Source of the DNA: Angelakisella sp.
GTDB lineage: Bacteria; Bacillota; Clostridia; Oscillospirales; Ruminococcaceae
DNA: 64,000 bases
Assembly: GCA_020025195.1 (NCBI GenBank)
Contig: JAHHSN010000005.1
Coordinates: 21,184-85,183 of the forward strand
Reading direction: 5' to 3'
The position numbers and the translations under genes were made by a program. Within the stretch, counting starts at the first letter, position 1. Each line of letters begins with the position of its first letter. Shown in pieces: positions 24,893 through 34,296 of the stretch. The notes beneath the pieces were generated by a model. That model was not told where the DNA came from. It ran no database searches and saw only the letters and a program-made list of their open reading frames with translations.

Positions 24893-25819
24893 ATGGAAAC
24901 CAAAACCAGCCGCTTCCAAAAACCTCTTGTGCTGCTCTCTCTTTCGCTTTTATGTACCGCGCTTTGGGGCAGCGCCAGCCCGGCGATCAAGATTAGCTAT
25001 GAGCTCTTTCACATCGGCGCCGGGGATTTTTTCAGCAAATGCCTCATCGCGGGCGTGCGCTTCTTCTTCGCCGGTCTTATCGTGATCCTTTTTGAGATGG
25101 CGCACAGCAAAAAGGTGCTGCTGCCTCCCCAAAAGGAGCTGCCGGGTCTTCTGGCACTCGGCCTTGTGCAGACCTCTCTGCAGTACATCCTGTTCTATAC
25201 CGGCCTTGCCTATACCACCGGCGCCCGGGGAGCCCTCTTTTCTTCGCTTGACGGTTTCTTCATCGTGCTTATCACCCCGCTCATTTTTAAGGGACAGCGT
25301 CTTACGATGAGTAAGATCCTCGGCTGTATTGTGGGCTTCGGGGGACTGGTACTTATCAGCGCCGGAACCGATATCTCCCAGCTTGCGGGCTTCCAGCTGA
25401 AGGGAGACGGCGCCGTGGCGCTTTCCTCTCTCTGCTTTGCCCTCAGCTTCTTCTATGCCAAGAAGCTCATGACCCGGATGTCCGCGGCGACGGTGACCGG
25501 CTGGCAGATGCTGATCGGCGCGGTTGTGCTCATCGTGGTGGGTGCCCTCGGCGGGGGAAAGATGTACATGGGCAACGGCTGGAAAGCGATGCTTCTGCTC
25601 GTTTACCTCTGCCTGCTCTCCTCGGTGGCCTATACGGTCTGGAGCGTCCTGATGAAGTACAACCCCGTCAACAAGGTCTCCATCCTAAAGCTCTTTACCC
25701 CCATCTTCGGGGCGGTATTTTCCACCATCCTGCTCCGGGAAAACCCCTTCACTCTGGTGCATATGTCCGCACTGGTGCTGGTCTGCACCGGCATCTGGCT
25801 CATCAACCGAAAAAGCTGA
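24893..25819 (+). CDS. DMT-superfamily (EamA) transporter
   Basis: 308 residues with ten predicted helices arranged as two EamA repeats: the first about 15-150 (SLLCTALWGSASPAIKISYELF) and the second about 160-305 (ALSFFYAKKLM through LVHMSALVLVCTGIWL). EamA proteins export amino acids, metabolites or drugs. It is transcribed divergently from the unsaturated-uronate operon, and an AGGAGG site (24878-24883) lies before the start. A sugar-acid link is only positional. Confidence 0.85.
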   Translation: METKTSRFQKPLVLLSLSLLCTALWGSASPAIKISYELFHIGAGDFFSKCLIAGVRFFFAGLIVILFEMAHSKKVLLPPQKELPGLLALGLVQTSLQYILFYTGLAYTTGARGALFSSLDGFFIVLITPLIFKGQRLTMSKILGCIVGFGGLVLISAGTDISQLAGFQLKGDGAVALSSLCFALSFFYAKKLMTRMSAATVTGWQMLIGAVVLIVVGALGGGKMYMGNGWKAMLLLVYLCLLSSVAYTVWSVLMKYNPVNKVSILKLFTPIFGAVFSTILLRENPFTLVHMSALVLVCTGIWLINRKS

Positions 25820-25834
25820 ATCTCATCCTTTTGG

Positions 25835-25875
25835 AGTCCCCGGGGACAGCAAGCCGCTGCCCTCGGGGCTTTTTC
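25835..25875. terminator. Terminator between convergent DMT transporter and uxaC genes
   Basis: A GC-rich imperfect stem (AGTCCCCGGGGACAGC with GCTGCCCTCGGGGCT) is followed by a TTTTT tail. Confidence 0.65.
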
Positions 25876-25885
25876 TGTCTTAAAA

Positions 25886-27304
25886 TTATTTAATGAGCTT
25901 ATCAAAGCCAAAGTAATGCAGGGTATTGTAGTAGCTGATGTTCTCCACCATCTGTCCGAGGGAGTCGAGATCCGCCGGGTATTCGCCGTCCTCTACCAGC
26001 TGCCCGAAGAGATTGCAGAGGATGCGGCGGAAGTATTCGTGGCGGGTGTAGCTCAAAAAGCTGCGGGAGTCGGTGAGCATTCCGTTAAAGGTGCCCATCG
26101 CGCCGAGATTCATGAGGCTCCGCATCTGCTCCTCCATGCCGGTTTTATTGTCATTGAACCACCAGGCAGAGCCCTGCTGGATCTGACCGGGGAGAGCGCT
26201 TTCGGTCTGGAACGCGCCAATGATGCTGCCGACCATGGCATTGTCGGAGGGATTGAGGGAATAGACGATGGTGCGTCCGAGGGCGTCGGAATCCTCCAGA
26301 ACCGAGAGAAGATGGGCAAGACCCCAGCCGTTCGGGGCGTCGTTGACGGCGTCATAGCCGGTGTCGGGGCCGAGCTGCCGGAACATCTTGGCGGAGTTGT
26401 CACGCAGACATCCAAAATGGAGCTGCAGCACCCATCCGCGTTTGTAGTACTCTTTGCCGACCGCGATGAGAAGCGCGGTGTGATAGGCGTTCTGCTCTTT
26501 CTGAGTGATGGCTTCGCCCCGCTTGGCGCGGGCAAAGATCTCGTCAAGGGCGCTGTCGTCCATGATCTCACAGAAGCAGCTGTCCAGACCGTGGTCGGAA
26601 ACCGAGCAGCCCCGCTCATCAAAATAAGCGATGCGCTCAGCGAGTGCTTTTTTCATGTCGGTAACGTTGTTGATGGGATAACCCACCACTCTCTCCAGCC
26701 GCTCCACATACTGCGGGAAGTCTGCCTTGTCGGCACGCATGGCCTTATCGGGACGGAAGGCGGGCAGTACCACAGCGGGAACGGTGGGGTCCTTGGCAAG
26801 AAGCTCATGCGCTCTCAGGTCATCGGCAGGGTCGTCGGTGGTGCAGATGAGCTTAACATTCGATTTTCTGATGATACCGCGGACCGTCATGTCCGGCTGG
26901 GCGAGGATCTTATTGCACTTTTCGTAAATTTCCATGGCATTTTTGCCATTTAGCGGTTCGGTAATGCCGAAATAACGCTGCAATTCCAGATGGGTCCAGT
27001 GATAGAGGGGGTTTCCGATGAGATTCGGCATGGCCTCCGCCCATTTCTGGAATTTCTCCTCCGGGGAGGCGTCGCCGGTCACATAGTATTCAGGCACCCC
27101 GCAGGAGCGCATCGCGCGCCACTTGTAGTGGTCGCCGCCCAGCCAAACCTCGGTAATATTGTTGTATTTCCGATCCTCATAGATCTCCATGGGATTGATG
27201 TGGCAGTGGTAATCGATGATGGGCATTTTTGCCGCGTGCTCATGGTAGAGCTTCCTGGCGGTCTCCGATTTGAGCAGAAAATCTTTGTTCATAAAAGGCG
27301 TCAT
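25886..27304 (-). CDS. uxaC: Glucuronate/galacturonate isomerase
   Basis: 472 residues, the usual length of UxaC. It isomerises D-glucuronate to D-fructuronate and D-galacturonate to D-tagaturonate. Seen: PIIDYHCHINP near residue 29 with the two metal-binding His, WLGGDHYKWRAMRSCGV in the early part, QLHFGCLRDNS for the substrate site, and TDSRSFLSYTRHEYFRRILC near the C-terminus. Two start codons are possible (MTPF or the Met four codons later); AAAGGATG lies 8 bp before the first, so that one is chosen. It is the last gene of the uxa/uxu operon. Confidence 0.93.
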   Translation of the reverse strand: MTPFMNKDFLLKSETARKLYHEHAAKMPIIDYHCHINPMEIYEDRKYNNITEVWLGGDHYKWRAMRSCGVPEYYVTGDASPEEKFQKWAEAMPNLIGNPLYHWTHLELQRYFGITEPLNGKNAMEIYEKCNKILAQPDMTVRGIIRKSNVKLICTTDDPADDLRAHELLAKDPTVPAVVLPAFRPDKAMRADKADFPQYVERLERVVGYPINNVTDMKKALAERIAYFDERGCSVSDHGLDSCFCEIMDDSALDEIFARAKRGEAITQKEQNAYHTALLIAVGKEYYKRGWVLQLHFGCLRDNSAKMFRQLGPDTGYDAVNDAPNGWGLAHLLSVLEDSDALGRTIVYSLNPSDNAMVGSIIGAFQTESALPGQIQQGSAWWFNDNKTGMEEQMRSLMNLGAMGTFNGMLTDSRSFLSYTRHEYFRRILCNLFGQLVEDGEYPADLDSLGQMVENISYYNTLHYFGFDKLIK

Positions 27305-27326
27305 GATAGGTCATCCTTTCTTAGAG

Positions 27327-28799
27327 TTACAGCACTACGCCGTCCTTCAGGATCGAAATTTCCCGAAAGCCAAGGCGTTCGGAGCAGGTTTTTTCCCCGG
27401 AGGCGACCCGAAGCACAAGCTCGGCGAGCGCTTCGGCGGTACGTTCGGCGGTTTCGCTTCCGTCCGCCACCCGTCCGGCGTTAAAGTCGATCCAGCCCGG
27501 CTTTTTGAGGGCAAGCGGGGTGTTGCTCGAAATCTTCAGGGTGGGAGCAGGCGCTCCGAAGGGAGTGCCGCGCCCGGTGGTAAAGAGGAGAATCTGTGCG
27601 CCGGCGGCGGTGAGAGCGGTGGTGGAGACAAGGTCATTTCCCGGCCCCGCCAAAAGGCTGAGCCCCCGTGTCCTCACAGTCTCTCCGTAGCCCAGCACAT
27701 CGGTGATGGGAGCGGTACCGCCCTTCTGTACACAGCCGCAGGATTTATCCTCTAGGGTGGTGATGCCGCCCTCCCGGTTTCCGGGACTGGGGTTTTCATA
27801 GACCGTTTCGCCGTGGCGAAGAAAATAGTTTTTATAGCCGTTCAGGAGGCCTACCGCCCGGTCAAAGACCGATCGGTCCCGGCAGCGCCCGAGAAGAAAG
27901 TCTTCCGCCCCGAACATCTCCGGCACCTCGGTTAAAAGAGCGGAGCCGCCCGTTTTGAGGTGGGCGTCGGCAAAGCGTCCGACCACCGGGTTTGCGGTGA
28001 TGCCGGAAAGCCCGTCGGAGCCGCCGCATTTGAGCCCGATCACAAGCTCGGAGGAGGGGATGGGCTCCCGCTTCATGGTACCGGCAAATTCACAGCACTT
28101 CCGGAGGAGCGCACCGCCTGCCGCCATTTCGTCCGTCTCCTGCTGACAGGTGAGAAACTGGATTCGCCGGGGGTCATAGTCCCCCAGCTCCTTTCGGAAT
28201 TCCTCCCGGGTGAGGTTTTCACAGCCGAGGGAGACCACCAGCACCGCCCCTGCGTTGGGGTGACGAGCCAGCGCCGCGAGGAGCCGCCGGGTGTTTGAGT
28301 GATCCTCGCCGGTCTGAGAACAGCCAAAGGGGTGAGGAAAGGCGTAAAGTCCCTCCACCGTGCCCCTTACAAGGTGCTGATTCTCCCGGGCCAGCGCCTC
28401 CGCCACGCTGTTTACACAGCCGACGGTGGGGAGCACCCAAATTTCATTGCGCACCCCGACCCGGCCGTCCGGGCGGCGGTAGCCGAGAAATTCCCGGGGT
28501 GAAGTTTTTTCGATTGCCGGGGGAACGGGGGAGTAACGGTACTCTTCCTCTCCGGAAAGGTTGGTTGCGAGGTTGTGGGTATGCACCCAGTCGCCGGGGA
28601 GAATATGCGCCGTGGCGTGCCCGATGGGAAAACCGTACTTCTTAACGTTTTCCCCCGGAAAATGCTCTCTCAGCGCCATTTTGTGCCCTGCAGGGATGTC
28701 CCGGCGGGCGGCCACTCCCATAAATTCGGTCCCCTTGGGAATGGGGGAGAGCGCCACCGCCACCGTATCGTCGGGCGCTATCCGGATGAGTTTTGACAA
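27327..28799 (-). CDS. uxaA: Altronate dehydratase
   Basis: 490 residues. Dehydrates D-altronate to KDG in galacturonate breakdown. The N-terminal about 90 residues form the SAF domain (IAPDDTVAVALSPIPKGTE), and the remainder is the catalytic UxaA domain with LGYRRPDGRVGVRNEIWVLP, GCSQTGEDHSNTRR and the C-terminal GPGNDLVSTTALTAAGAQ segment. Length is close to the enterobacterial enzyme. It is flanked by uxaB and uxaC on the same strand with 14-22 bp gaps. Confidence 0.92.
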   Translation of the reverse strand: MSKLIRIAPDDTVAVALSPIPKGTEFMGVAARRDIPAGHKMALREHFPGENVKKYGFPIGHATAHILPGDWVHTHNLATNLSGEEEYRYSPVPPAIEKTSPREFLGYRRPDGRVGVRNEIWVLPTVGCVNSVAEALARENQHLVRGTVEGLYAFPHPFGCSQTGEDHSNTRRLLAALARHPNAGAVLVVSLGCENLTREEFRKELGDYDPRRIQFLTCQQETDEMAAGGALLRKCCEFAGTMKREPIPSSELVIGLKCGGSDGLSGITANPVVGRFADAHLKTGGSALLTEVPEMFGAEDFLLGRCRDRSVFDRAVGLLNGYKNYFLRHGETVYENPSPGNREGGITTLEDKSCGCVQKGGTAPITDVLGYGETVRTRGLSLLAGPGNDLVSTTALTAAGAQILLFTTGRGTPFGAPAPTLKISSNTPLALKKPGWIDFNAGRVADGSETAERTAEALAELVLRVASGEKTCSERLGFREISILKDGVVL

Positions 28800-28813
28800 G
28801 TCTCTCCCCTCCT

Positions 28814-30316
28814 TTATAGGCAGGCAGCAAACGCCGCCTGCGCGCCGTCTTTCAGAATGCGGGAGAATCCCGCCAGAACGGCAGCCTCAAAGCCCTCGAT
28901 CCCGGTGAGATCCTGCCCCCAGAATGCCGTATTCTGCATGACCATGCGGACCATCGCCCCGGGGTCCTGTCCCCGCAGGGAAGCAAAGAACTCCAGAACC
29001 GGGCGGTCGTCCTTCACGGTGTAGCAGCCGCCTCCGGGTCGGCGGCAGAGGAGCCCCTCGTCGGAAAGCTCCTCCATATTTCCGCCGTAAAAGGCGAGAT
29101 AAGCCGCGAAGCTGAGGGTAAGGCAGGGCGGAAGGGCGTCGAACTGTTTTACATAGGCAATCAGAGAGGGAAGGATGCGTTCTCTCCACTTGGCGGTGGA
29201 ATTGAGGGTGATGCTGAGGAGCGCATGGTCGATAAACGGGTTATCAAAGCGGTCTTTTACCGCCCCGGCAAACGCCGTGAGGTCTTCCTTCGGAAGGGGC
29301 AGGGTCGGGATGACCTCCTCATAGAGCATCTTGTTCATAAAGCCGAGGACGGTTTTGTTTTTCATGCAGTCCCGCACGATGTCAAAGCCTGCGAGATAGG
29401 CGCCAGGCACAAAGCCGGTATGCGCGCCGTTCAGGATGCGCACCTTTCTCATCTTGTAGGGGGTCACATCGGGGACCACCGAAATGGAGGAGATTCCCGC
29501 CCGACGGAAGGGAAGCTCCTCACCGAGCCATTCGGGTCCCTCAATGTTCCAGACGCCGAAGACCTCTCCCACATCGAGGAGGGGGTCACGGTAGCCGTTT
29601 TCCCGCTCCAGCTCAGTCATTTGGGCGGGGTCTCGGGGAGCGCCCGGCACGATGCGGTCAACCAGCGTGGAACAGAAAAGACATTCCTCCCGCAGGTAGC
29701 GGATGAATTCCTCTCCCAGCTCCCACTGCTCGGCGTATTTCAGCACACAGTTATAAAGGAGTGTGCCGTTGTGGTCGTTGAGCTCACAGGGGAGAAGGAC
29801 GACCCCCGGCCTTCCCGCCTTCTGCCGGGCCGAAAGCACCTGTGTCAGCTTCCCCGGGAAGGAGGAGCAGGGGGTGTCCTCGGGGCGGCAGGCGGGGTCA
29901 TACCGAATCCCCGCCTCGGTGGTATTGGAGACGATATAGCGAAGATCCTCCGAAACAGCGAGCTTCATCATCTCCCGGAAGCCTTCCGGTGTGTAGGGAT
30001 CAAGACAACGGGAGACCGAGGAGATGACCCGCCGCCGGTCAACCATTTTTCCGTCTTGCTGTCCGCGCAGGCAGAGGGTATAAAGTCCCTCCTGCTCATT
30101 CAGCATCCGCGCGACCGGGGAGGGTGAGTCGATGGGCTTTATGATAACACATTTGCCGGAGAAGTCCGCCTTTTCATTCGCCAGATCAAACCAGTAGTCG
30201 ACAAAAGCGCGCAGGAAGTTGCCCTCCCCGAACTGCATCACCTTTTCCGGTGCGTGCGGGAGGAGATAGCCTTTATAGCCGATGTCATGGAGCGTTTGGT
30301 AGGAGAGACGTTTCAT
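28814..30316 (-). CDS. uxaB: Tagaturonate reductase
   Basis: 500 residues of the mannitol dehydrogenase family. It reduces D-tagaturonate to D-altronate with NADH. The N-terminal Rossmann motif QFGEGNFLRAFVDYW (about 27-41) and the catalytic-region segment KVRILNGAHTGFVPGAYLAG (about 292-311, Lys and Asn-Gly-x-His core) identify it as UxaB rather than the fructuronate enzyme, which is encoded next door. The gene pairs with uxaA and uxaC to complete the galacturonate branch. Confidence 0.9.
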   Translation of the reverse strand: MKRLSYQTLHDIGYKGYLLPHAPEKVMQFGEGNFLRAFVDYWFDLANEKADFSGKCVIIKPIDSPSPVARMLNEQEGLYTLCLRGQQDGKMVDRRRVISSVSRCLDPYTPEGFREMMKLAVSEDLRYIVSNTTEAGIRYDPACRPEDTPCSSFPGKLTQVLSARQKAGRPGVVLLPCELNDHNGTLLYNCVLKYAEQWELGEEFIRYLREECLFCSTLVDRIVPGAPRDPAQMTELERENGYRDPLLDVGEVFGVWNIEGPEWLGEELPFRRAGISSISVVPDVTPYKMRKVRILNGAHTGFVPGAYLAGFDIVRDCMKNKTVLGFMNKMLYEEVIPTLPLPKEDLTAFAGAVKDRFDNPFIDHALLSITLNSTAKWRERILPSLIAYVKQFDALPPCLTLSFAAYLAFYGGNMEELSDEGLLCRRPGGGCYTVKDDRPVLEFFASLRGQDPGAMVRMVMQNTAFWGQDLTGIEGFEAAVLAGFSRILKDGAQAAFAACL

Positions 30317-30341
30317 GGGGTTCCTTTCTCTTAAGCGGGCC

Positions 30342-31958
30342 TTAAACCAGCTCCTGCAGTGTTCTGCGGACGGCGCCGGGGCCCGAAAGCATCATTTTAA
30401 GGTAATGGGTCACCTTTTCCGCAAGCCCTACCTCGTAGAGATCGACGGCAAAGAGCGACGGATTGGAGAGGATGGGACGGAGCACCTCGTCGGTCGCGGT
30501 GTCCGGCTCTCCCGGTTTAACGGCGGCAAGCTCCTTCTGAAGGACTTCCAGCATGGGGTCGCTGCTGCACTCCATTGCTTCGCCCTTGTCGTCCACCCCA
30601 AGGAGATAGCGGAGCCAGCCCGCCAGCGCCAGAGGCACATATTTGAGGTCGGCGGGGTCAAGGTCGGGGCGCGCCCGGTAGCTCTTGATGGTCTCACCGA
30701 AGCGGATCGGAATCTTTTGGCTGGTGTCGGTGGCAATGCGCTGCGGCATATCCGGAATGAAGGGGTTCGGCAGGCGCTTATCCACCACCTCATGGATGAA
30801 GTCCAGAGGGGAGAGAATCTTGGGATCCACCACAACCGGGAGACCCTCGGTGTAGCCGATGCCCTCCACCAGCTTTTTAAGCTCGGTGTCGTTCATTTCC
30901 TCCGCAATGGAGTGATAACCCAGGAGACAGCCATAGACTGCGAGAGCGGTATGCAGGGGGTTCAGGCAGGTGGTGACCTTCATCTTTTCGGTCTGGTTGA
31001 CGGTGTCCCGGTCGGTGAGATAGACCCCCGCCTTTTCCAGAGGAGGACGTCCGTTCGGGAAGCGATCCTCCACCACAAGGTACTGGGGCTCCTCTGCGTT
31101 GACGAAGGGAGCGATAAAGGTGTTCCGGGAGGTTACGATGGGCGCCATGTCGGCAATGCCCGCTTCCTGGAGCGCGTTCTCCACCACCTTCGCGGGACGC
31201 GGGGTGATCTTATCAATCATACTCCACGGGAAGGAAACCTTTTCCTCATCCTTTACCCAAGCAGCAAATTCCGGGGTGACAAAGCCGTTTTCCAGCCACT
31301 TGTCCACCACCGTCATCACCGAGGAGCGGAGCTTTTCACCATTGTGGGAGCAGTTATCCATGCTGACCACGGCAAGAGGAGCGGCGCCCGCCTGATAGCG
31401 CTCCCAGAGGAGCTGGGCGACCCGGCTCATGGCATGGGAACAGCCCTCGGGACCGTTCTTGAAGTCGGCCGCTACAAAGGGGAAGAAGTTGCCCTCCATA
31501 TCGGCGAGAGCATAGCCCTTTTCGGTGATGGTGAAGCTCACCATCTGCAGGTCGGGGCTTCTGAAGATGCGCTTTAATTCTTCAAGGTCCTCCGGGTAGG
31601 CGCTTCCGGCCCGAAGCCCCTTCGCAATGGAGGCGACAACCTCTTTTTTCATGGAGCCGTCGGGAAGCAGGCTGACCAACAGGGTCATGGAATCAAAGGG
31701 CTTGTAGATTTTATCAATGATCTCAAAGTCAAAGGTATCCGCCGCAATAATTCCGCCCTTAACAAGTCCCTCATTAAGGAGCTGCTGCTGCAGCTTGGCG
31801 ATAAAGCCTCGGAAGATGTTTCCTGCGCCGAAGTGCACCCAGGTGGGATGCTCCTCGGTCTCGCGGCACATGGCGGCGTGGTCAAACCGAGGAAGGGTCA
31901 CGCCGGCTTTTTCCCAGTCGGCACGATCATTGAGACCGGTTCTGTTCATAGTAAGCAT
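30342..31958 (-). CDS. uxuB: Fructuronate reductase (mannonate dehydrogenase family)
   Basis: 538 residues of the mannitol dehydrogenase family. It reduces D-fructuronate to D-mannonate with NADH. The N-terminal nucleotide motif is VHFGAGNIFRGFIAKLQQQ (about 54-72), and the catalytic part shows MVSFTITEKGYAL, FVAPFVN-like and LNPLHTALAVYGCLLG segments. The chosen ATG at 31958 has GGAGGG 8 bp before it, inside the last codons of uxuA, so the two genes are coupled. A longer open frame reaching 32060 would overlap uxuA and lacks a ribosome site. Confidence 0.87.
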   Translation of the reverse strand: MLTMNRTGLNDRADWEKAGVTLPRFDHAAMCRETEEHPTWVHFGAGNIFRGFIAKLQQQLLNEGLVKGGIIAADTFDFEIIDKIYKPFDSMTLLVSLLPDGSMKKEVVASIAKGLRAGSAYPEDLEELKRIFRSPDLQMVSFTITEKGYALADMEGNFFPFVAADFKNGPEGCSHAMSRVAQLLWERYQAGAAPLAVVSMDNCSHNGEKLRSSVMTVVDKWLENGFVTPEFAAWVKDEEKVSFPWSMIDKITPRPAKVVENALQEAGIADMAPIVTSRNTFIAPFVNAEEPQYLVVEDRFPNGRPPLEKAGVYLTDRDTVNQTEKMKVTTCLNPLHTALAVYGCLLGYHSIAEEMNDTELKKLVEGIGYTEGLPVVVDPKILSPLDFIHEVVDKRLPNPFIPDMPQRIATDTSQKIPIRFGETIKSYRARPDLDPADLKYVPLALAGWLRYLLGVDDKGEAMECSSDPMLEVLQKELAAVKPGEPDTATDEVLRPILSNPSLFAVDLYEVGLAEKVTHYLKMMLSGPGAVRRTLQELV

Positions 31959-31959
31959 A

Positions 31960-33039
31960 TTATTTTCCCTCCGTTTTGCAGATGGCTTCCCAAAGTCCGT
32001 TGAGGTAAGCACAGCCGAGCGCGCGGTCATACAGCCCGTAGCCGGGACGGCCCACCTCATCCCAGATCATGCGGCCGTGGTCGGGACGGATATAGGTATC
32101 GGGGCAGGTATCGTGGACGGCTTTCATCACCTCGTAGAGGTCGAGGTCGCCCGCGGAGGAGAGATGCGCCGCCTCACGGAACTTGTGGTAGCCGAGATAT
32201 TTGATGTTGCGGACGTGCAGACAGCCGATGCGTCCCATCTGACCGAAGTGGCGGATGATGGCAGGAATGTCATTTTCGGGGTTGGAGCCGAGGCTGCCGG
32301 TGCAGAGGCAGACGGTATTGGAGGGCGAATCGTGCAGCTTTACAATCTTGTCGAAGTCCTCCTGACTGTGGGCGATGCGGGGAAGCCCGAAGATGGGCCA
32401 CGCGGGGTCGTCGGGATGGCAGGCCATCACAACGCCGCACTCCTCACAGGTGGGGATGACGCCGTCGAGGAAGTACTGGTAGTTCCGGCGAAGATCATCT
32501 GGAGTAATGCTCTTGTAGCGTTCCAGTGTGGTCTCCAGTTCCGAAAGGCGCTCAGGTTCCCAGCCGGGAAGGGAGAAGCCGTTGCAGTTTTCAATGGTGT
32601 TGCGGACAATATCAAGGGGACCCATGTCGCCCAGCTCAGCTTCGTCAAAGTAAAGGCTGTTGGAGCCGTCCTCGGGGATTTCCCGTGCGAGATCGGTGCG
32701 AAGCCAGTCAAAGACCGGCATGAAGTTGTAGACGATCACCTTGACCCCGTATTTTGCGAGATTGCGGATGGTGATGCAGTAGTTTTCGATATATTTGTCA
32801 CGGGTGGGAAGTCCCATCTTGATGTCCTCATGGACATTGACCGACTCAATGACCTCACATTCCAGCCCCGCAGCGTGAACTTCGTCGATATAGTTTTTGA
32901 TTTCCTCCTCGGTCCAGACCTCGCCTGCGGGTTTATAGTCGAGAAAACCCATGAGACCGGAAACGCCGGGGATCTGTTTGATCTGGGAGAGGGTTACGCT
33001 GTCGCTTTTGGATCCGTACCAACGAAATGTCATTTTCAT
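31960..33039 (-). CDS. uxuA: Mannonate dehydratase
   Basis: 359 residues, standard UxuA size. Converts D-mannonate to KDG, completing the glucuronate branch. Typical features: RWYGSKSDSVTLSQIKQIPGV at the N-terminus, GVVMACHPDDPAWPIFGLPR in the centre (His and Asp for the metal site), and RPDHGRMIWDE-VGRPGYGLYDRALGCAYLNGLWEA near the end. It overlaps the upstream MFS gene by 4 bp and its stop is 2 bp from the uxuB start. Confidence 0.93.
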   Translation of the reverse strand: MKMTFRWYGSKSDSVTLSQIKQIPGVSGLMGFLDYKPAGEVWTEEEIKNYIDEVHAAGLECEVIESVNVHEDIKMGLPTRDKYIENYCITIRNLAKYGVKVIVYNFMPVFDWLRTDLAREIPEDGSNSLYFDEAELGDMGPLDIVRNTIENCNGFSLPGWEPERLSELETTLERYKSITPDDLRRNYQYFLDGVIPTCEECGVVMACHPDDPAWPIFGLPRIAHSQEDFDKIVKLHDSPSNTVCLCTGSLGSNPENDIPAIIRHFGQMGRIGCLHVRNIKYLGYHKFREAAHLSSAGDLDLYEVMKAVHDTCPDTYIRPDHGRMIWDEVGRPGYGLYDRALGCAYLNGLWEAICKTEGK

Positions 33040-34232
33040 GATTTAGTACCTTCTTTCGAAAAAATCGCAACCATGATGATTGCAAAGAGCAGGATGGTCA
33101 TAAGGACCACCACTCGCATACCAACGTGAATACCGGCTTTTTCCGCTACCAGTCCCACCGCCGCGGGAGTCAGGATGCCACCAATGCTGCCGGTGAGCGC
33201 CATAGCGCTGACGCCAAGGTCATTTCCGCTGATGCTGTCGGTGGCCAGCGCCATCGCGGAAGGATAAATGGTTGCCATGGAAAGTCCCACCCCGGCAATG
33301 CCGATGATGATGGGAAGGGGGGAGCGGCTGAAGAAAACAAGCAGGAAGAATCCGAGAAGCCCCACGCCGTCAATCCCCAGCAGAAGCTTGCAGGAGACCT
33401 TGCCGCTTACGAGCGCACCCAGCATCCGTCCGATAAACATGACCGACCAAAGCAGGGTGCTCATCATCTGGGAGAGGTTGTCGCTGAGGATGCCGATGTC
33501 CTGAAAATAGGTCACGAGCCAACCCGTGATAGCATATTCCGCCGAGAGATAAAAGAACAGGATCCCGGCGGCAAACCAGAAGTTTTTGCATCGAAGGAAG
33601 CTGTAATCCACACTGCGGGCGCTCTTTTCTATGTTTTCCGCGGGAAGCGGGACACGGGTATATGCGAACATCTGGAGCGCTGCCAAAACAAACAGGATCC
33701 CGGCGGCCGTCCGCCAGCCGGAGGAGCTTCTCCGGGTGCAGATTACGATGAGGAGCGGCGCCAGCAGGGCGCCCACGGCATAGGCACCGTGAAGGAGATT
33801 ATAGCCGATGCTGGACTTCTTCCCGGGCAGGGTGGACATCATGGTGTTGCCGAAGTTGGAGTTTCCTCCGCGCGCCACGCCCATCATAAAGCAGGCGAGG
33901 GGCAAAAGCACCGCGCCGCCAAGTCCCAGAGAAAAGATGAGATACGCGATTGCAAGCCACACTCCGGTCAGGAGCACGCTTTTCCGCCGCCCCAGAAAGG
34001 CAGGCAGATAGCCCATCAGCAAGATGGAGACCATGTTGCCCACCGACTGGAGGGAGAGCAGCATCCCGGAATTATCATAGCTCAGATGATAGCTTTCCCG
34101 GAAAAAGGGAATGAGCGAACCGAGCGCCATGGAACAGATTCCGCTCACAAAGAAACCGAAGAGGCTGCCCGCGATGAGCCGGTTTTCATTCTGAACCGTT
34201 GGTTCTACTGTTTTTTGCGAAATTTCCTGCAT
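33036..34232 (-). CDS. MFS transporter (sugar-acid or sugar type)
   Basis: 398 residues, twelve predicted helices with the conserved loop 2-3 motif GYLPAFLGRRKSVLLTGVW of the major facilitator superfamily. It leads the uxuA-uxuB-uxaB-uxaA-uxaC unit and overlaps uxuA by 4 bp, so hexuronate or aldonate transport is the best guess. The helices 7-12 half starts about SARSVDYSFLRCKNFWFAAG. No closer family assignment can be made. Confidence 0.8.
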   Translation of the reverse strand: MQEISQKTVEPTVQNENRLIAGSLFGFFVSGICSMALGSLIPFFRESYHLSYDNSGMLLSLQSVGNMVSILLMGYLPAFLGRRKSVLLTGVWLAIAYLIFSLGLGGAVLLPLACFMMGVARGGNSNFGNTMMSTLPGKKSSIGYNLLHGAYAVGALLAPLLIVICTRRSSSGWRTAAGILFVLAALQMFAYTRVPLPAENIEKSARSVDYSFLRCKNFWFAAGILFFYLSAEYAITGWLVTYFQDIGILSDNLSQMMSTLLWSVMFIGRMLGALVSGKVSCKLLLGIDGVGLLGFFLLVFFSRSPLPIIIGIAGVGLSMATIYPSAMALATDSISGNDLGVSAMALTGSIGGILTPAAVGLVAEKAGIHVGMRVVVLMTILLFAIIMVAIFSKEGTKS

Positions 34233-34248
34233 TGTTATACACCATCCT

Positions 34249-34284
34249 CAAAAATGGCCTGCAGACGAAACCGCCGCAGGCCAT
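34249..34284 (-). terminator. Terminator after TRAP operon
   Basis: ATGGCCTGC (34254-34262) pairs with GCAGGCCAT (34276-34284). Read on the minus strand, the stem runs into TTTTTGAGG. It separates the TRAP genes from the MFS/uxu/uxa unit, although read-through is possible because no clear promoter lies between them. Confidence 0.75.
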
Positions 34285-34296
34285 TGCTGTTATCGT